From: Mytilus galloprovincialis
Lineage: Eukaryota; Mollusca; Bivalvia; Mytilida; Mytilidae
Length of the DNA stretch: 64,000 nucleotides
Reading direction: 5' to 3'
Assembly (NCBI RefSeq): GCF_965363235.1
Contig: NC_134841.1
Coordinates: 60,905,078-60,969,077, forward strand
This document shows, piece by piece, positions 1-14,676 of this stretch. A program made the translations under genes and the position numbers. How positions within the stretch are numbered: the first letter of the stretch is position 1; each line of letters begins with the position of its first letter. The notes beneath the pieces were generated by a model, which worked only from the letters and a program-made list of their open reading frames with translations, had not been told where the DNA came from and ran no database searches.

Positions 1-2019
1 ATTGGCAAAACATTTCTAAAAAATCCCTTTCGTATGGACAAACATATCATCATCGTATCTATTTTTTTCTGTCACCTTGTTTACGTCAAAGTTGGTTGAA
101 AATTCCCACTTGAGATTATTGTTAATTAAATATTTTATTATCTACCCGTGAAGAACATACATGAATGACTTTCGCCAACATTTTAGCGTAATGGAACAGA
201 AATACCCTTCTGAAAAAAATGTGTGATTTTGGACAAATATGGTGCAATTGATTATAATCAGCGTATCATATAAATCGGGAAGTTTGACAAGTTAGCTGTA
301 CACTCATATTTAACCATGAATATCATTTAATTCATAACTTTAATTGTATGGATAATTCATAACTTTACTCTGTGACCTGAAATTCATATTTTTCAAAATA
401 CATTTAAATCGAAAAAAAAAGATAAGATAATATTCTTTTTTCTTACGTAATTGGAAATGAAACATATAAGGACATATTTATTAAAGGAGTGTTATTTCAA
501 ATTTTATTAATAATGTTAGATCAGCAACATAAGTTAACATTAGTTGAATAAATACCTAACCCCTTCTAAATCAGAATATCTACCTATTTAGATTCACAAA
601 TAGACTGGGAGCTAAATCATATTCTAATTCGTGAAACTCTTTTACATATCCAATAAATTGATGTGATCGCGAAAGAGTTGTACACTCGCTTCTCAAAGAT
701 TACAAAAGAAGAAGGAAATATTTTTCAGCTTCTTAGTGTCTTAAAGTGGTGTATAGCAACATTTATTTGAATTCATCCATAAAAGCAACATAACTACCTC
801 GCTTATTCTACCATGCTTTATTCAAATAAAAAAGTATTAAAAAATCAAAGCTTATATGAACAGTTTATATAACTTTATTAAGGGGAAATTACATCCTCCG
901 TTTGAATACTGCTACTTGGTAGAGAAAAGACGTTTTGAATATAACTTCTTAGGAGGGTAAATTTCAAAATCATTATCGGGCTGGTCATAATAAAACAATA
1001 AAGGCAATTTATTTCGCACCAAAGAGAACATTTCATTTTTCTGAAATACTGAAATATAAATAATGATGTTAATTGTTTAATAGGTTTAGTTTTTGAATGA
1101 AAAAAAAGAAAGATGATTCATTAAATACGAGTGTTGTTTTGTTGTTGATAAATGTACACTTGAGAAATATAGTGAAAAACGAATAATTTGTTTGAAATAT
1201 CAATATCAATATGTCCTTTTTTTATAATCAAGGTAAAACATTTCAAAGATTAACTACAATGTTTACTTCTTAAAACAATTGATACGTAGTTTGTTTTTAA
1301 AGAAGTTTTGTTAATAAGGTTTTTTAAAGCAAATATCCTAACAACAGGATATACGTTTCAAACGTCGAAGCGATTTTCTTGATTTACCTTCCTCAGGTAC
1401 GCCAAGTGCCGAATCAGAACCGAAACAGTTGACGATCTTTATGACCATTAGGGACCGAAATTTGGAAGCAATAATTTATCAATAATAGTTTTATCCGAAA
1501 CCCTGTACAAAAACAACACCTGATGTTTTAAGAGATAAAACTAACCTTATTATTTCAAATCATTTTATCAAATCCATTGCATTCAAGATTTTCAACTACA
1601 AGAGTGTCATATTATAATCATCAGGGGATCGTAGCATCGTAAACAATGTACTTCCAAGACAATTGTTATCCAAAGGCCAAAAATATAGTTTTCCACAGTC
1701 AATAAATGGGAAAAAAACTGAGGACATTGATTGCTGCAGTTACGGACTAAGTCAAGAAAATGGCAAAGCGCGGGCAGTATGAACGTAAACTGGAGACTTT
1801 ATCTAAATGTATCAAAGCTGCTTGATCATGCATTAAGAGTTTCATTACACAACTACGTTATAACATGAGCACACAGGTTTCTGAAACATTCAAGGAGTCT
1901 GAGGTTGTGAATGATTCATTTAATGCTTGTTTCGAAATAGATAGATATGTTCTAGCAGAGATAGCCTAAAACAATAGACTTCAGAATGCACACATGTTTG
2001 TTTGCAATATCTTATCAAA
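1..2019. other. No feature recognised
   Basis: AT-rich DNA without a convincing frame, splice pair or known repeat. Confidence 0.6.
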
Positions 2020-2690
2020 GGAATAGATTGCCTTAGCCGTATTTGGCATAATATTTTAGGAATTTGGGTCCTCAATTCTCTTCAACTTTGTACTTGTTTG
2101 GCTTTATAACTATTTTGATCTAAGAGCGTCCCTGGTGAGTCTTATGCAGACGAAACGCTCGTCTGGCGTATTAAATTATAATCCTGGTACTTTTGATAAC
2201 TATTGATAAAGAAGTTGAAATTCGCAGCGTATCTTGAGAACTGACATAAACCCCTTCATAATTCACGAAAGAGGAGACATTAGAAAATAAAAAGCGAAAA
2301 CTTCTCTTCCCTAACATTGGGGAACAGAGGGCGTTGAAAATATCACGTCTTTAACAAGAAATCTTGATTTCACAAAAATCATTATAAAAAAATCCTATTT
2401 GGAACAAACATAAAAACATGTTGGAAAGAAAAACTACAAAAATACTGAACTCCGAGGAAAATTCAAAAAGGAAGGTCCCTTATCAAATGAATGGACAGCA
2501 ACTGTCATATTCCCGACTTGGTACAGGCATTTTCTTATGTGAATTCTTCGTCCATTGTCAAAGGGCTTAGGCCGTACAGGGATGTACAATTATTACTAAT
2601 TCATTTAGTCTCTGATGGATAATTTGTTTTTATTGGCAATCATAATACGTCATTAAAGACAAATCACAAGCTATACTTACATTATTAGAC
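2020..2690 (+). repeat. Composite of three mussel repeat fragments
   Basis: In order: the AGACGAAACGCTCGTCTGGCG family (2020..2215), the CTGAACTCCGAGGAAAATTC family (2410..2540) and an AAGGCCGTACGGTGACC fragment (2560..2690). Confidence 0.6.
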
Positions 2691-3229
2691 AAAGTATATA
2701 TTTCTAATGAGATAATAATTGTTTTAGAATTGACTGATGTTAACAAGCAATCACAGACAGTTTCAATTTTGGCAACATTTACAACGCCTTAATCTCATGT
2801 AAAAAAGAGATAAGATGAAATGATAGAAGATCGATTGACGAGAGTTGAACATCACTTAACTACCATCGCCTTAATTTAGCTGTTAAAATGTCAAATACAC
2901 ATCACTAAAAGTTAAATGAAACATGAACAAAAAAATTATGATTCTATACATGATTTAACTGAACAATATCTGCAATGCATGTTTTTTTCTTAATACTTAT
3001 TATTTATTATTTCGGGTTTTTGCAATAGATATGTTTTTCTATAAATAGAATGCATCTTTGTTTGAAATGATTATTCAAACTGACTAAGAATGTATCTATG
3101 AAGTAAAGTATTTGTGGGGAACTTTTAATCTAGAATTTGTTTCATTGTCAGTGCAGTGTTTGTAATAAGATAAAATCAACTTTTCAGTGAGGGCCTGATC
3201 TAATATATCCCAATGAACTTGATATAATA

Positions 3230-3370
3230 AAGGATACATACTTGAAGGTCTGCTTCATGCGCTTCAACTTCGTATTTTATTTTGGTGTTTTTATATGTTT
3301 TATACCAGTGTCGCTGATTAGTCTTTTGTAGATGAAACGCTCATCTAGCGTACAAAAGTCGGATATCTTT
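3230..3370 (+). repeat. Mussel repeat, AGACGAAACGC..TCTGGCG family
   Basis: Contains GTCTTTTGTAGATGAAACGC. Other copies: 10790..10870 (-), 13680..13760 (-), 27790..27875 (+), 32685..32855 (+), 36990..37130 (+) and 38755..38940 (-). Confidence 0.6.
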
Positions 3371-6016
3371 TATGAGAATTTTGGAAAAGTGTAGATTCGA
3401 CTAGCGGTTGATGCATACAAAGTATTAGACGCACTCGATCTCTCTTATTTTGTAGATCATGTGGGTTCATCAGGGTTGTTCTGTTTACTTTCATTTGTAT
3501 CTTCTCAGTTGAGATATATACATCGTTAAACTACAAGTGGTTTAATCTTATTCATGCGTCTTTAATGCATTTGCAGCATTAAAAGTATGTTACGAGTAAT
3601 ATTGCAGGTTGCATATGCGTGATGATATAGGACACATATCATATCAACAGCTTTTCGAGTTTGTATAGCAGTCCTATAGTTTTAGAATTGTTTGATGTTG
3701 TTTACGTTCATTACTATTTTCCTTGTTCGACCGAGCACACGTTGTTTTGTAAATGTTTGTAAAAGTAAAAACAACTATGAACTCATTTTAGTATTGGCTA
3801 TAAATATTCAGATCTAGTGGTAGATTTATTTAATGAAATAACTTAAATACCTACTTGAAATTACTGATGACAACTTACTATGTTTTATGTCTAATTAACC
3901 AAAAGCATACACATATCGTTTTCTGTACCCCATATTCACCATCGTCATTTATAAAAGTGGGTTAATGATTTTTTTATGTGGGAGAAAAACAAATTTGAAC
4001 TTACTTCACGGCTGTACTATCTAAGACTTTTAAAGTTAAATGAGTACTTGTGAATGTAGACCATGAATTCGTTAATCATTACCAAATTAAAGACTTATAA
4101 AGTCATATAACTGTCCAATATGATAAAATTTCCATGCTACATTTCCATTTTTAGAAAAAGTTAAAAACTTTCAATTAGATAATACTTATTCTAAATTACG
4201 ACTTATGTTAAAACGTTATTTAAAACAGTTGTTCAACAGTTTTGACGCCTTAATCTTGTGAGAAAACATTTCGTCAGTAATCGTTCTGTTATTTTGAAAG
4301 TATAATTCTAATCATGATTTCATAAGACATGGATAAGGTCACACTAACTTTTCCATTACTTAGTGGGACCGTAAACTTTCGTTTTAATTTTCTAGCTTTC
4401 CATTTGAAATTAATATAACTCTTCCAGTGACCAATATTTAAACTTCTCTACTTTTAAGCTGATTTTCTATTTCTACCGATAGGTTTATTCATTTTTATAA
4501 TCAGCGTGTGGGTCTTTGATCACAGTTGCTCGTCGTTCGAAATTGAATAATGACGGAAACATATCTTGCTTTCCTCTTAGACTGGTTCCCGATCGCAATA
4601 TTCAGTATGTTACACATATACCTATATAACGACCGGGACGAACTTCACGTTACCTTGAACCTTGTTTACAACGTTCTTCAAAATCGGAGGTATTTCTAAA
4701 CCAAACGTCGTCTATTGGCGAACTTTTTAATTTTGGCGTCTTAGGAGACGCCCCTCACATTATGAATTCCGAGATCCATCTCTCGAAGATGTTATTTGCC
4801 AAGTTGAACATCATAATTAAAAAGATAAACAGGAACAAATGAAAAGAAAAAATGAAATGGTATAAATAAAAAAAAACTAGTTTTTGATTCCAGAACTTCG
4901 ATCTGAATAGAGAAATGATGAGACCTGAACGTACCTGAAATCATAGTTATCAGTTATTCTAACTTCAAATTTTTACTGTTTTATTTTTCAATGGATTTTC
5001 TTCAACTTTATCAAAAAGTTCTATATAATATTTAATAAGAAATTATGAAAAATATTGTTGACCATTGTCAAAACTCGGACCTTAGCGAGGAAATCAAAGT
5101 GGCAGTGGCTATTTTGCCGGCTCTGAATAATACATCTCTGAAATGGCTAATTTATCGGCAACAGCAATATCGTGACTGTGTTGCGGGTGCTGGAAAAATA
5201 GAAAATATGTTTATTGTGTTGGAATGAGGTAAACGGAAGCCAAACTAAAAACTATTCTGTTTACGCATACATGCATGTGTATGCAATTCAAATAACTGAC
5301 CAGTTGTTTCAAAAGCAAGTTTAATTTCAAAAAAATGATTTTTGAAGCTATGTGATTGACTTTCTTATATTGTATAATGTTTTATCAAATTTATGATGCA
5401 ATGATATTTTCAACTTTTTTTTTAACCAACAATTAATAAATCTGAGTTTTATTTTCATATGAAGCATGTATATATGAGGTGGGTCGGACATTTATCGGGG
5501 CTCTAGTCCTATAACATATGACTTCGCATTCTTATTCAAGGTGGCACATTGATCGCAAGAACACTCAGTAAATAGAAATAGTGAATAATGCCCCGAGGTC
5601 ATATGTAATATGACAAATCGGGACTCCAGGGCCAGGATCAGGTGTTTTTAAGCTTGGTATTAGGGATCAATCCTTTCGGGATCCGGGAATTCTTTTTTCG
5701 AAATTTCGTGATGTCGGGATTTCTTTAAATTCGGGACCTCGGGATTTCATATTATTAAGCCCTTGATTTCGGGATCAGCCCTTCGACCATGCACACTGTC
5801 ATAGTACTTTTCAAAAGTAAATATTAAATTTCACTTTTCATACAAAGACCCTTCAAAATAACAAATTAACTATGTTGCTGGTAAAACAGCCTTTCCTAGA
5901 TAAATAGGACATTTAGCCGGCTTGAATTGAAATATTTTAATCAGAGCCGGTAAAATAGCCACTGCCAATTAAAATATTATACCTGTATTGACCAGATGTC
6001 TAACATCCATGGTTAG
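3371..6016. other. No gene; CGGGAT-rich patch
   Basis: A 60-codon frame at 5045..5227 shows no family features. At 5630..5780 CGGGAT, CGGGAC and similar words recur about eight times, probably a degraded repeat. Confidence 0.5.
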
Positions 6017-6231
6017 TATTGACCAGATAATTTCCGATCAAATCTTTTTTTGATAGTATATTCAATTAATGCTTTTGACAAAATCTGGTATTGACCAGAT
6101 AATTTCCGATCAAATCTTTTTTTGATAGTATATTCAATTAATGCTTTTGACAAAATCTGGTATTGACCAGATAATTTCCGATCAAATCTTTTTTTGATAG
6201 TATATTCAATTAATGCTTTTGACAAAATCTA
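6017..6231 (+). repeat. Three near-identical 72 bp tandem units
   Basis: Units start at 6017, 6089 and 6161 with TATTGACCAGATAATTTCCG. The open minus-strand frame across them follows from 72 being divisible by three. Confidence 0.85.
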
Positions 6232-6825
6232 GATTTCAAGGAAATTACTCGAGAAAATAAATGAATGGAATTTATTAGTGAAATTTCAGGTCCATTTAAG
6301 ATTTTAATTCACCATTCAGGTCAGAGTTTTGGTTCCCAAAACATATTTTTCATGATTAAATTTTAATCTGTTTTTCATTTTACAAAATCTACAGTTGAAG
6401 AAAATACATTGAATACTAAAAAAATTATTGAAGTTTAAATAAGTCTGACCTTAGATTTTCGGATCAGTTCAGGTCTATTCATTTCTCTGTTCTACTAGTC
6501 CAGGTTTTGGCATCAAATATTTCTTTTTTATTTGAAAAAACATATTTTTGATAAAGTAGGGTTCATTTAATAGAATTCTTATTTGAAGAAAAAAATCCAT
6601 TGAAAAAAATCAGCAATTGTTATTTGAATAATTTGAGTCATATGTGTTGAGGTCTATTATCTGGGATTCTTTTTGAAATGTATGGGATAGGACACTGCTC
6701 AGCAGTATAAATGTATTCTAATTTCTTGATTTTTTTATTTTAGTGTTTTTTTACATCAATTTCATGTATCACTTAAGATTCAGTTTTATGTAATTTTTTG
6801 TTGTTTGGTTTGTAGCTGATTTTTA

Positions 6826-7015
6826 GCTCACCTGGCCCGAGGGCCAAGTAAGCTTTTCTCATCACTTGGCGTCCGTCGTCCGCGCGTCCGTCGTCGTTAA
6901 CTTTTTACATTTTGAACTTCTTCTAGAGAACCACTAAATGGAATTAAACCAAACATGGCATGAATGTTCCTTATGAGGTGCTGTCCCAAAAGTAGTACAA
7001 AACACGGTAAAAATT
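6826..7015 (+). repeat. Mollusc repeat, AGCTCACCTGGCCC family
   Basis: Starts AGCTCACCTGGCCCGAGGGC, continues CACTTGGCGTCCGTCGTCCG and AACCACTAAATGGAATTAAA. Confidence 0.7.
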
Positions 7016-7017
7016 TC

Positions 7018-8170
7018 TTGGAGAGAGCGCAGGTGGGATTTTTTTTATTTTCATTTATGTTCTAAAAGAAATGCACTACGAAATAATTGGGTTCTCGGAC
7101 CTAAGAGGTGAAATCTGTAAATATAGAATCTGTACTTTGGCAACTTCCCTAAATGATTTGATGGTGTCAATTTGTCAAATAGCATGAAACTAAAGGATTT
7201 ATACTTTTATTTTATAGAATTTCTGCAAAAATGACCAATTTTGGCATTTTATGGTCAAAATAGGCATTTTATAGATTTTTCAATATTGATGCATAAATGG
7301 CATCTTGATTTTCTATCTGACAGGTTTTCATGTGTCAATATTTGTGTTTCTATGCTTTTATCTAGTTCTTTTACTTATTTATGAACTCTGAATCTACAGA
7401 AAAGAAGATTGTCTCAGACAATATGTGCAAAATGTGTTGTATAAATGACCCTTGTCTAACGCCCTGTTTGGATGAAGTCAAAAGTGGGGAGCTTGGTACA
7501 TAAAATTTGAAGTCCATAATAAAGACCTCACTAAATATGTACCAAAAGCACTTTACAATGTCTATTGTACCTGTTCCATTTCACATAATATCTTTCTGTT
7601 CTTCTGTAAGATAGCAAGTGGTTTAAATATAAGCCTGATGAGAATAAATTGCATGCAAGTTTTTCCCTAAAAAGGCAAAAATCTTTGTATCAGACCATAC
7701 TGTCTGTAAGAAAAGTTAAATGCAAGAGTCTTTTTGTGCTCAGATTTGTTGTTTCATGTCACATGAGTATAGAAATGATAAAAAAGACACACATTTTTAT
7801 TTCTTATAGCCTCAATATGCATTTTTAATGTAAATATGTAGCACGGCCTAAATAGACCCTAAATTATTTCCAGTCTTACTTGGCCTAAGACTCTTTTAAA
7901 CTAATATGATATGTTATTTGTAACTTTTCTTTCCATTTAAAGTACATTTAATACACATGTAAGGATTATTTATAACCAAAAAGCGTCACAAATTTAAAAT
8001 TGCTGGAAAATATCACATCTTCATGTAAGGCCCCCCTTTATTGAAAAATCTCAATTTTTAGGCACAGGCTCATATAAATTTCTTTGAGAAAGCGCAGGTG
8101 GGATTTTTTTTATTTTCATTTACGTTCTAAAAGAAATGCACTACGAAATAATTGTGTTCTCGGACCATAA
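7018..8170 (+). repeat. Direct repeat pair of about 85 bp, 1.07 kb apart
   Basis: GCGCAGGTGGGATTTTTTTT through CACTACGAAATAATTG occurs at 7028..7105 and 8090..8165 with about three differences. The DNA between shows no frame or known family. Confidence 0.65.
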
Positions 8171-11100
8171 TAATTAATTCTTTGTTTAATTGTGCAATTA
8201 ATTTCTTCAGAATTTTAAATCAACATTAAGAAATTAAAACTCAACCCTCTGAAGACTGCAATTCATATTTAAACCTGTGATTCCAGAAATATTTCAAAAT
8301 TTTAGAATATGAAATCTGTAGTCTCTTGTGTCTACAATGTATATCCAGATGCAGCATTTAATTTATTGCCCATTTCTTTGCAGAATAATCATTTTAATTA
8401 CAAAACAAAGTATAAAATACAACATAATATGAACTAAATAAAATAACATATAATTTTTATTATTATTTATATTAAAATTATTCAGTTCTTGTTTTGTTTT
8501 TTAAAAACTAGTTCTGTAGCAGCAGCTGATTGATCTAAATGGTATCATTAATCAATAAACAGATTAATTTGTTTTCATCATTAAAAATAATTGGTGGTCA
8601 GATAAACATGTGCATTTAACTCATTTATGATAAATTATGAAGACTGCAAACAAACTATATATATATAATACATGATATATAGCATGTATAGAGTGGACCA
8701 TATATCAAATGAAACCGTCAGAAGGGGGGGGGGGGGGGTACAAATCTCTTGAGATATCAAATGTCACTCTTTTTTGTTACATTATTAAACCTGATGGATT
8801 TAAACATTTTTAGTTGAAGTCATGCACCAGTTTGTCTACACCCATAGTAAATTTTCAGGTGCAAATGTGACCATATGTGTAAATTACCTGTAATAAACAG
8901 ATGGTCTTCATGTTTTTCATTTGTATAAGTGCAATATAGACATTTCCCCACATATATGTCATATCTGGTCATACATGTATAATATAATTCTGCTTCAAAA
9001 CTTACTGCTTACATTAATTTATCATGATTATAGCCCGTCGTCATACATTTATTGTTAAACTATTGCGGTGATTCAGCCAAACAAATTTGATTTTTTTCTT
9101 TATTCTTTCTTGTCCGATACTTATCAACTGCTATTAAGTCTTACAGGGTGTAATTATTTATAGGTTGACATTGGTCTGACCAACATACAAGTCCTTGTCG
9201 TTCATTTGTCGTTGGATGTGCTTGGAATAAATCGTTTGCACATTTTTTGTCTGTGTTCCAATTTCAATCATTAATGTCTTAAATCAAAGAAAATACTTTT
9301 TTGCAGAAATGTGCAAAGTCGTTTTGTTATTTTCTGTCTCCTAAGGCCAAAATTTAAAGCTTTTGTTTACTTGAGGCGGACTCCCAAATGCCAACTTCCG
9401 GTCCATTTTGAAATTTAAATAATAACCCCGTACCGGGACCTCGTGAGAGAGTATGGCTAATAGCTAATACCTGGAACGTAGTCCCGGGAACCAGGATACT
9501 TTCCTCTGTATTTGATATTGTGACGTCATGAAATAGGTGACCATGCCAACTGAGGTCACATAAAACGTCTTAATATTTTCAAACTTTCAAAGGCAAACAG
9601 TATAAGATCGTATAACATAAGGAGATGTGGTTGGGTTGAATGCAATTTAGACAACTTTAAGTCGTTACTTTTTACATGTAGCATGAATATTTATAAACAA
9701 TCTGTGTAAACTTATCGATCCTTTGAGTTAACTTATGCTTTGATTATTATTTCACACTGAAATAAAAACTTTGAATATTGTGTTTTTATCATTACCAACA
9801 TTGATTAAGTTACCAATGAATAAAACATGCCTAAATTGCTATGGAGCTATAAAATAAGCGGTCCTATATTCTTTTGATACATATCTTTTGGCATTATAAA
9901 AGATAATTGTTTTCTCGGACTGTTTCTAACACCTTCACACGAAATCCATGGGATGTGCACTGATTGATGTTTTAGCCTTAGATACGACAATTGTATTTGC
10001 TATTTTCTTCAGATTAGATTATAGTAACTGCGATTACTTTTTTGTATTTTGTCTTTTTGTCGGTTTGTGTGTATGTCGATCTAAAGAGTCGAGCCATATT
10101 TAACTGATATGGTTTGTTCGTATGTCGTTCTGTTACAATATTGTCACTTGTCAGAGGAGATTTGGGCGCCAAAATATTTTTAACTCCGTCATATCCTTTA
10201 TGTGTCTGTCCTAAGTGTTGCTGTATATCAAATTTATGATTTATTTATTGTTTTATTTTACATACACCAGTTTACTTGACGTTTCGATTGTTTTGCATTG
10301 TCATGTCGGTGCTTAGTTTTCTCATTGTTTAAGGCCGTACACTGATGTACAATTATTAACTTTTAATTCCGTTAGTCTCTGGTGGATAATTTGTTTTTAT
10401 TATCTTATTGGCAGTCTTAATACATCTTTTTTCTAAACATAGCAGAATAGTTAACTAAAAATCTGCAGTCTTCGTATTTGTATTCTCACTCAAACCACCC
10501 ACAACTATTTACATTGTACAACTCTGACATACTTACCTACTTACACACTATACACTATTACCTTCCTGGTACATTTGTATCCGGCCTTTAACAATAATCC
10601 AATAACAAAAGAAAATCGCACCCGTAACATTCCACATATTTTACTACATTCAACTTTTAAACCTATTCAAAATCAGATGTTTAAAGGCGAAGATTGTATT
10701 AATTATACAATCCAATTTTTATGAAATAATTTTGTCATGGGTAAAAGACTTTTAACTGTATCTTTATGAACATGAACATCAATAAAAACTTATGAAAGTT
10801 GCTAGACTAACAAATGTGTACGCCAGGCTCGCGTTCCGTCTACAAAAGACTCACCAGTGACGCTCGATTAAAAAAAAAAAGCTAAAAGCTCAAATCAAGA
10901 ACGAAGTCGACGAGTAGTAATGACCAAGAAGTCTAGAGGTTTTGATTAATACAGCTAAAAAAATCTATTCTTGGGATAGAAAGTCCTAAGTATGTCAAAA
11001 TTTCAAACTTTATATAGGACAGTCACTTTATATATTATATATACATGCGTTAATATTACCATATCATAAATGATTGTCACAGAATAGTCTTCAACGGCAA

Positions 11101-11999
11101 CTGTAACATGCGCTTTTAAAAGTAGTTTAATACAACTGTGTTTCAAAAATCTTTTGAATAGGAAGTTGTTTTTTTATGATAGAAAAAATAAATGCTAGCC
11201 ATGAAAATCCTCATTTCTCGTGAGTTTATCAAAATAAAATTTATAAAGTATGAAACGAACATAGAGAAAACGGCAAAAAAATCTGTGAAACTTGTAACAT
11301 TGAACAAGCATAAAATACAGTTTTGACCTAAAATTTATGCTAATTAAACTTGTTTTCCCGCATTTTCGTATACTAATAGTTTTCAGATTCGGACTATATG
11401 AAATTGACCGCCAACAAAAAAATGGCCACGGTGGATGTGTTTGGAATGCAGTTTGTTATGTGTAAGAAGTAGTAATTTGGAAGGATTAATATTCGAATAC
11501 GGAGGAATCGGTTAAAAAAATGTGAAATTGCTATTTTTTTTTATTTCAAAATAACTTGATATTCCAAATGTGCATAACAAGAGGTTAATAGATATCGCTA
11601 TTTTTTTAATAGGGTCCACGATATAGTCGCTTATTATTTCTATTACACTGCTCTTAGCATATATTTATAGATATTTTTAAAATTTGCATTTGCTGCATTT
11701 TGTTGTATGAAATGAAAAGAAATGTGTTGAATGTTTATGTTTAAAGTTATGTGATAAAGTAAGTGTCCAGTGTTTTTGTTACGAGTTGGTTTTTCATGGG
11801 GGAAATCCCGATGTCGTAAATGATAAAAGTAATTTGAAGACGTTACTTTTGTGAACAAAGCTTTGTGCACGCCGTCATTATTATCGTATGAATTGTTTAA
11901 CATTGGAAACGACCCATTATTTTGTAGCTTGTTGTTCTATCAATGGAGTTTGTTCATTTTCGACGGCCGCTGGAATCTATATACATCAAAAATATACAA
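8171..11999. other. Intergenic, repeat fragments only
   Basis: Contains the G run, an AAGGCCGTACACTG fragment (10330..10435) and a repeat fragment at 10790..10870. Otherwise nothing recognised. Confidence 0.5.
8724..8738 (+). repeat. Run of 15 G
   Basis: Uninterrupted G run in AT-rich DNA; the length may be inexact in the assembly. Confidence 0.7.
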
Positions 12000-12285
12000 C
12001 CTACCCTAAGTAAAGAAAACGACGAAAAGACAAGCAACAGTATAAAAAACACTTAATAGAAAAGTAGACTGTTCATCGCGAATCCCATCAAAAATAAGGG
12101 GTGATCTCAGAAACTCGTATGGGTAAACTAACACTGCTCTACCCGTGACACCGCTGGAATATGACAGTCGACAAATGAAATAAAGCATATTTAAATTCAT
12201 TATATACATTCTATATGGTCGGGTTGTTGTCTCTTTGACACATTCCCCATTTCCATTCTCAATTTTATTGTATTCCATAATTATA
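12000..12285 (-). repeat. Two adjoining mussel repeat fragments
   Basis: A GGGGAATGTGTCAAAG fragment (12205..12285) and a divergent GAGTTTCTGAGATCACCCC fragment (about 12000..12130), both on the minus strand. Confidence 0.55.
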
Positions 12286-14676
12286 TGTATAAAACAAAAT
12301 TAATCGAAAATAATCATAATTGTACCAACTCAAAGCAGTATGAAAGCTGACACACCAACATTGTAAATAACTCTTACTAAACGTGAATTAACATCGCCAG
12401 ATTTAAATATAACATCCAGTTGTAAGTTTCAAGTTGAAAGTGGAGGGATTGAGTTATCTATGACAGTTAATCAACAACTGCTATCACAATTAGGGGAATT
12501 CAGGTCAAATACTGGTAAATACAGTACCTCACAATTTTTATAATTCAAATAAAATAATTTGACTGTATAATCAAAAAAATAAAAAGTTTTCTTCCATATG
12601 GAAACTTTTATGCATAACGCACTACAATGCCGTACTGTCCAATTATGTCATCTATAAGTGTCTCAAAGGAATACAATTAAGATAATAGTTAAAAATCTAT
12701 AATACGGAGTAGACTAAAAATCATATATGTTAAATTCATAATGAATTTTTCATTGATATAAAAAGATGTTTGCTTTATGTATAGGATAACAAATTAACGT
12801 AACACGTACAGTATTTTTTCCGTTCAGTTTGCTTTTTGTAATAAATAAACTTTGTCAAAACATACCAAAATTTTAAGGAGGAAAAGAAAGATAAAGAATA
12901 AGCAGATACGATCATAAACAATGCCTTACACATGCTTCTCCATGTTCAAATTTTCAAAACAAAACTCAGTTGTCCCGTTGTAACGTGTTCGAACAATGGC
13001 CGGTTGCACCCAACGACTTAAAGAGGAAGTCAGTTAAATACGACCACTAGCAAAGCATATTTATTTTGTGGGATGAACTGTTCGAGTTACAACAAGTTGT
13101 TTCTATTCATAAACAACTTGACAAGTTCGTATATTGAACGCATACTTATTTTCCTTAATTTTTAATCAATGATGTTAATGTTTTTGAATTGTAATTTGTA
13201 AAGATTACTATTTTTAAGAAAATCAATTATTTGAAAAAATATTGTTGTGTTTTTATTGTGTCACATGTTGATCATAAATACAAACGGTAGTTCGAAATTC
13301 ATTAATCGATTGAGAAAAAATCAAATCCGGGTTAGAAACTAAAACTGATGGAAACGCATCCAATACAAGTGGAGAACTACAACACAACAGAAACACATCA
13401 TTAAAATGTAACACACACAGAAACAAACTATAATATAACATTGGCCATTTTCCTGACTTGTGGACTCAGCTTTGTGCACGCCGTCAGTATTTTAGACATT
13501 GTAAGAAAGAAATGGTGGATTGAACCTGGTTTTGTGGGATGCCAAACCTCCCGCTTTCATGGAAATTTTTAATATAACACTTAAAGACTACATTACATGA
13601 CAGAACTACAATACAAATAAATGGGAGAACATATAGGACAGAGAAACACACGAATAATAGCTAACAAAATGTACCAGGTTTTAAATACAATACGCAAGAC
13701 GCTCTTTTCGTCCACATAAGACAAACCAGTGACGTTCAGAAGAAAAAAGTTCGAAAGCCAATACTAATTTTCTTTTCCATAGAAATGAAAGTTTATCTTG
13801 GTATTTCAATAGGAATTTGAGAGTGCGGTAACAACTCAATAAAAAATAGCCTCTTTTCTCGTTTTATATAGACTAGACCGTTGGTTTTTCCGTTTAAATG
13901 GTTTTACACTAGTAATTTTGGGGCCCTTTATAGCTTGTTGTTCGGTGTGAGCCAAGGGCTCCGTGTTGAAGGCCGTACATTGACCTATAATGGTTTACTT
14001 TGATAAATTGTTTTTTGAATGGAGAGTTGTCTCATTGGCACTCACACCACATCGTCATATATCTATCTTAAACATCTCGCATACAATTAAACTAAAGAAC
14101 AATAAACTAGTCTCTAGAAGACTATAAATATTTTTGCACTTCTGGTTACCAAGGACCCGGGAATAAAATTTAGTTATATGCTGTATTTTGAATATTCTGT
14201 AAGTCATTTTTATTAAGCAGTACCAATAGCATACAAACTTTCATACATTTTATTTTAAACAATTTTTTTTTCTCATAAGTAGCATATTCATTTTTTTGCA
14301 GATGTCATCTTGTTTGCATAAATGCAGCCATATACATTATATAAAGGATTTATTTTATATCAAAGTTCACATTTCTAAGTCACTGACACAAATTTTTGTA
14401 ATACATTACACGGTACTCATGATCCTAACTTTGGCGTACGGAGATTAGGAGACGACAACAGATAGGTACATGATATATGCATTTAGAAATTACATATCCC
14501 AAGTAAAGGCACCAGAAGTATACCCATATTAAAAAGTCACAAGTAATAGAAATTATAAATTTATACCTATCGTGAACATCGAAGAAGGTCATATCTCACG
14601 GTCGGTAAAGATTTAGTATACAATGGTATGAATTATCTTTAATGTTCTTGTTTAATACAACCTATCATACATATCT
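12286..14676. other. Intergenic, repeat fragments only
   Basis: Minus-strand CTGTACCAAGTCAG family at 13240..13470, a CGTCTGGCG-family fragment at 13680..13760 and the copy at 13870..14070. The rest is unrecognised. Confidence 0.5.
13870..14070 (+). repeat. Mussel repeat, AAGGCCGTACGGTGACC family
   Basis: Contains GAAGGCCGTACATTGACCTA and GGAGAGTTGTCTCATTGGCA. Other copies: 2560..2690, 10330..10435, 38255..38365, 39230..39305 (divergent), 44510..44805 and 58570..58700 on the + strand; 56095..56300 on the minus strand. Confidence 0.7.

Noticed and set aside
5045-5227. 60-codon frame with AGKIENMF, similar to AGKIEEMF of gene B
   Set aside because: The similarity is eight residues only, the rest does not align, and no splice sites fit the family layout.
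6013-6225. 70-codon minus-strand frame with a repeated peptide
   Set aside because: It is open only because three 72 bp tandem units keep frame.
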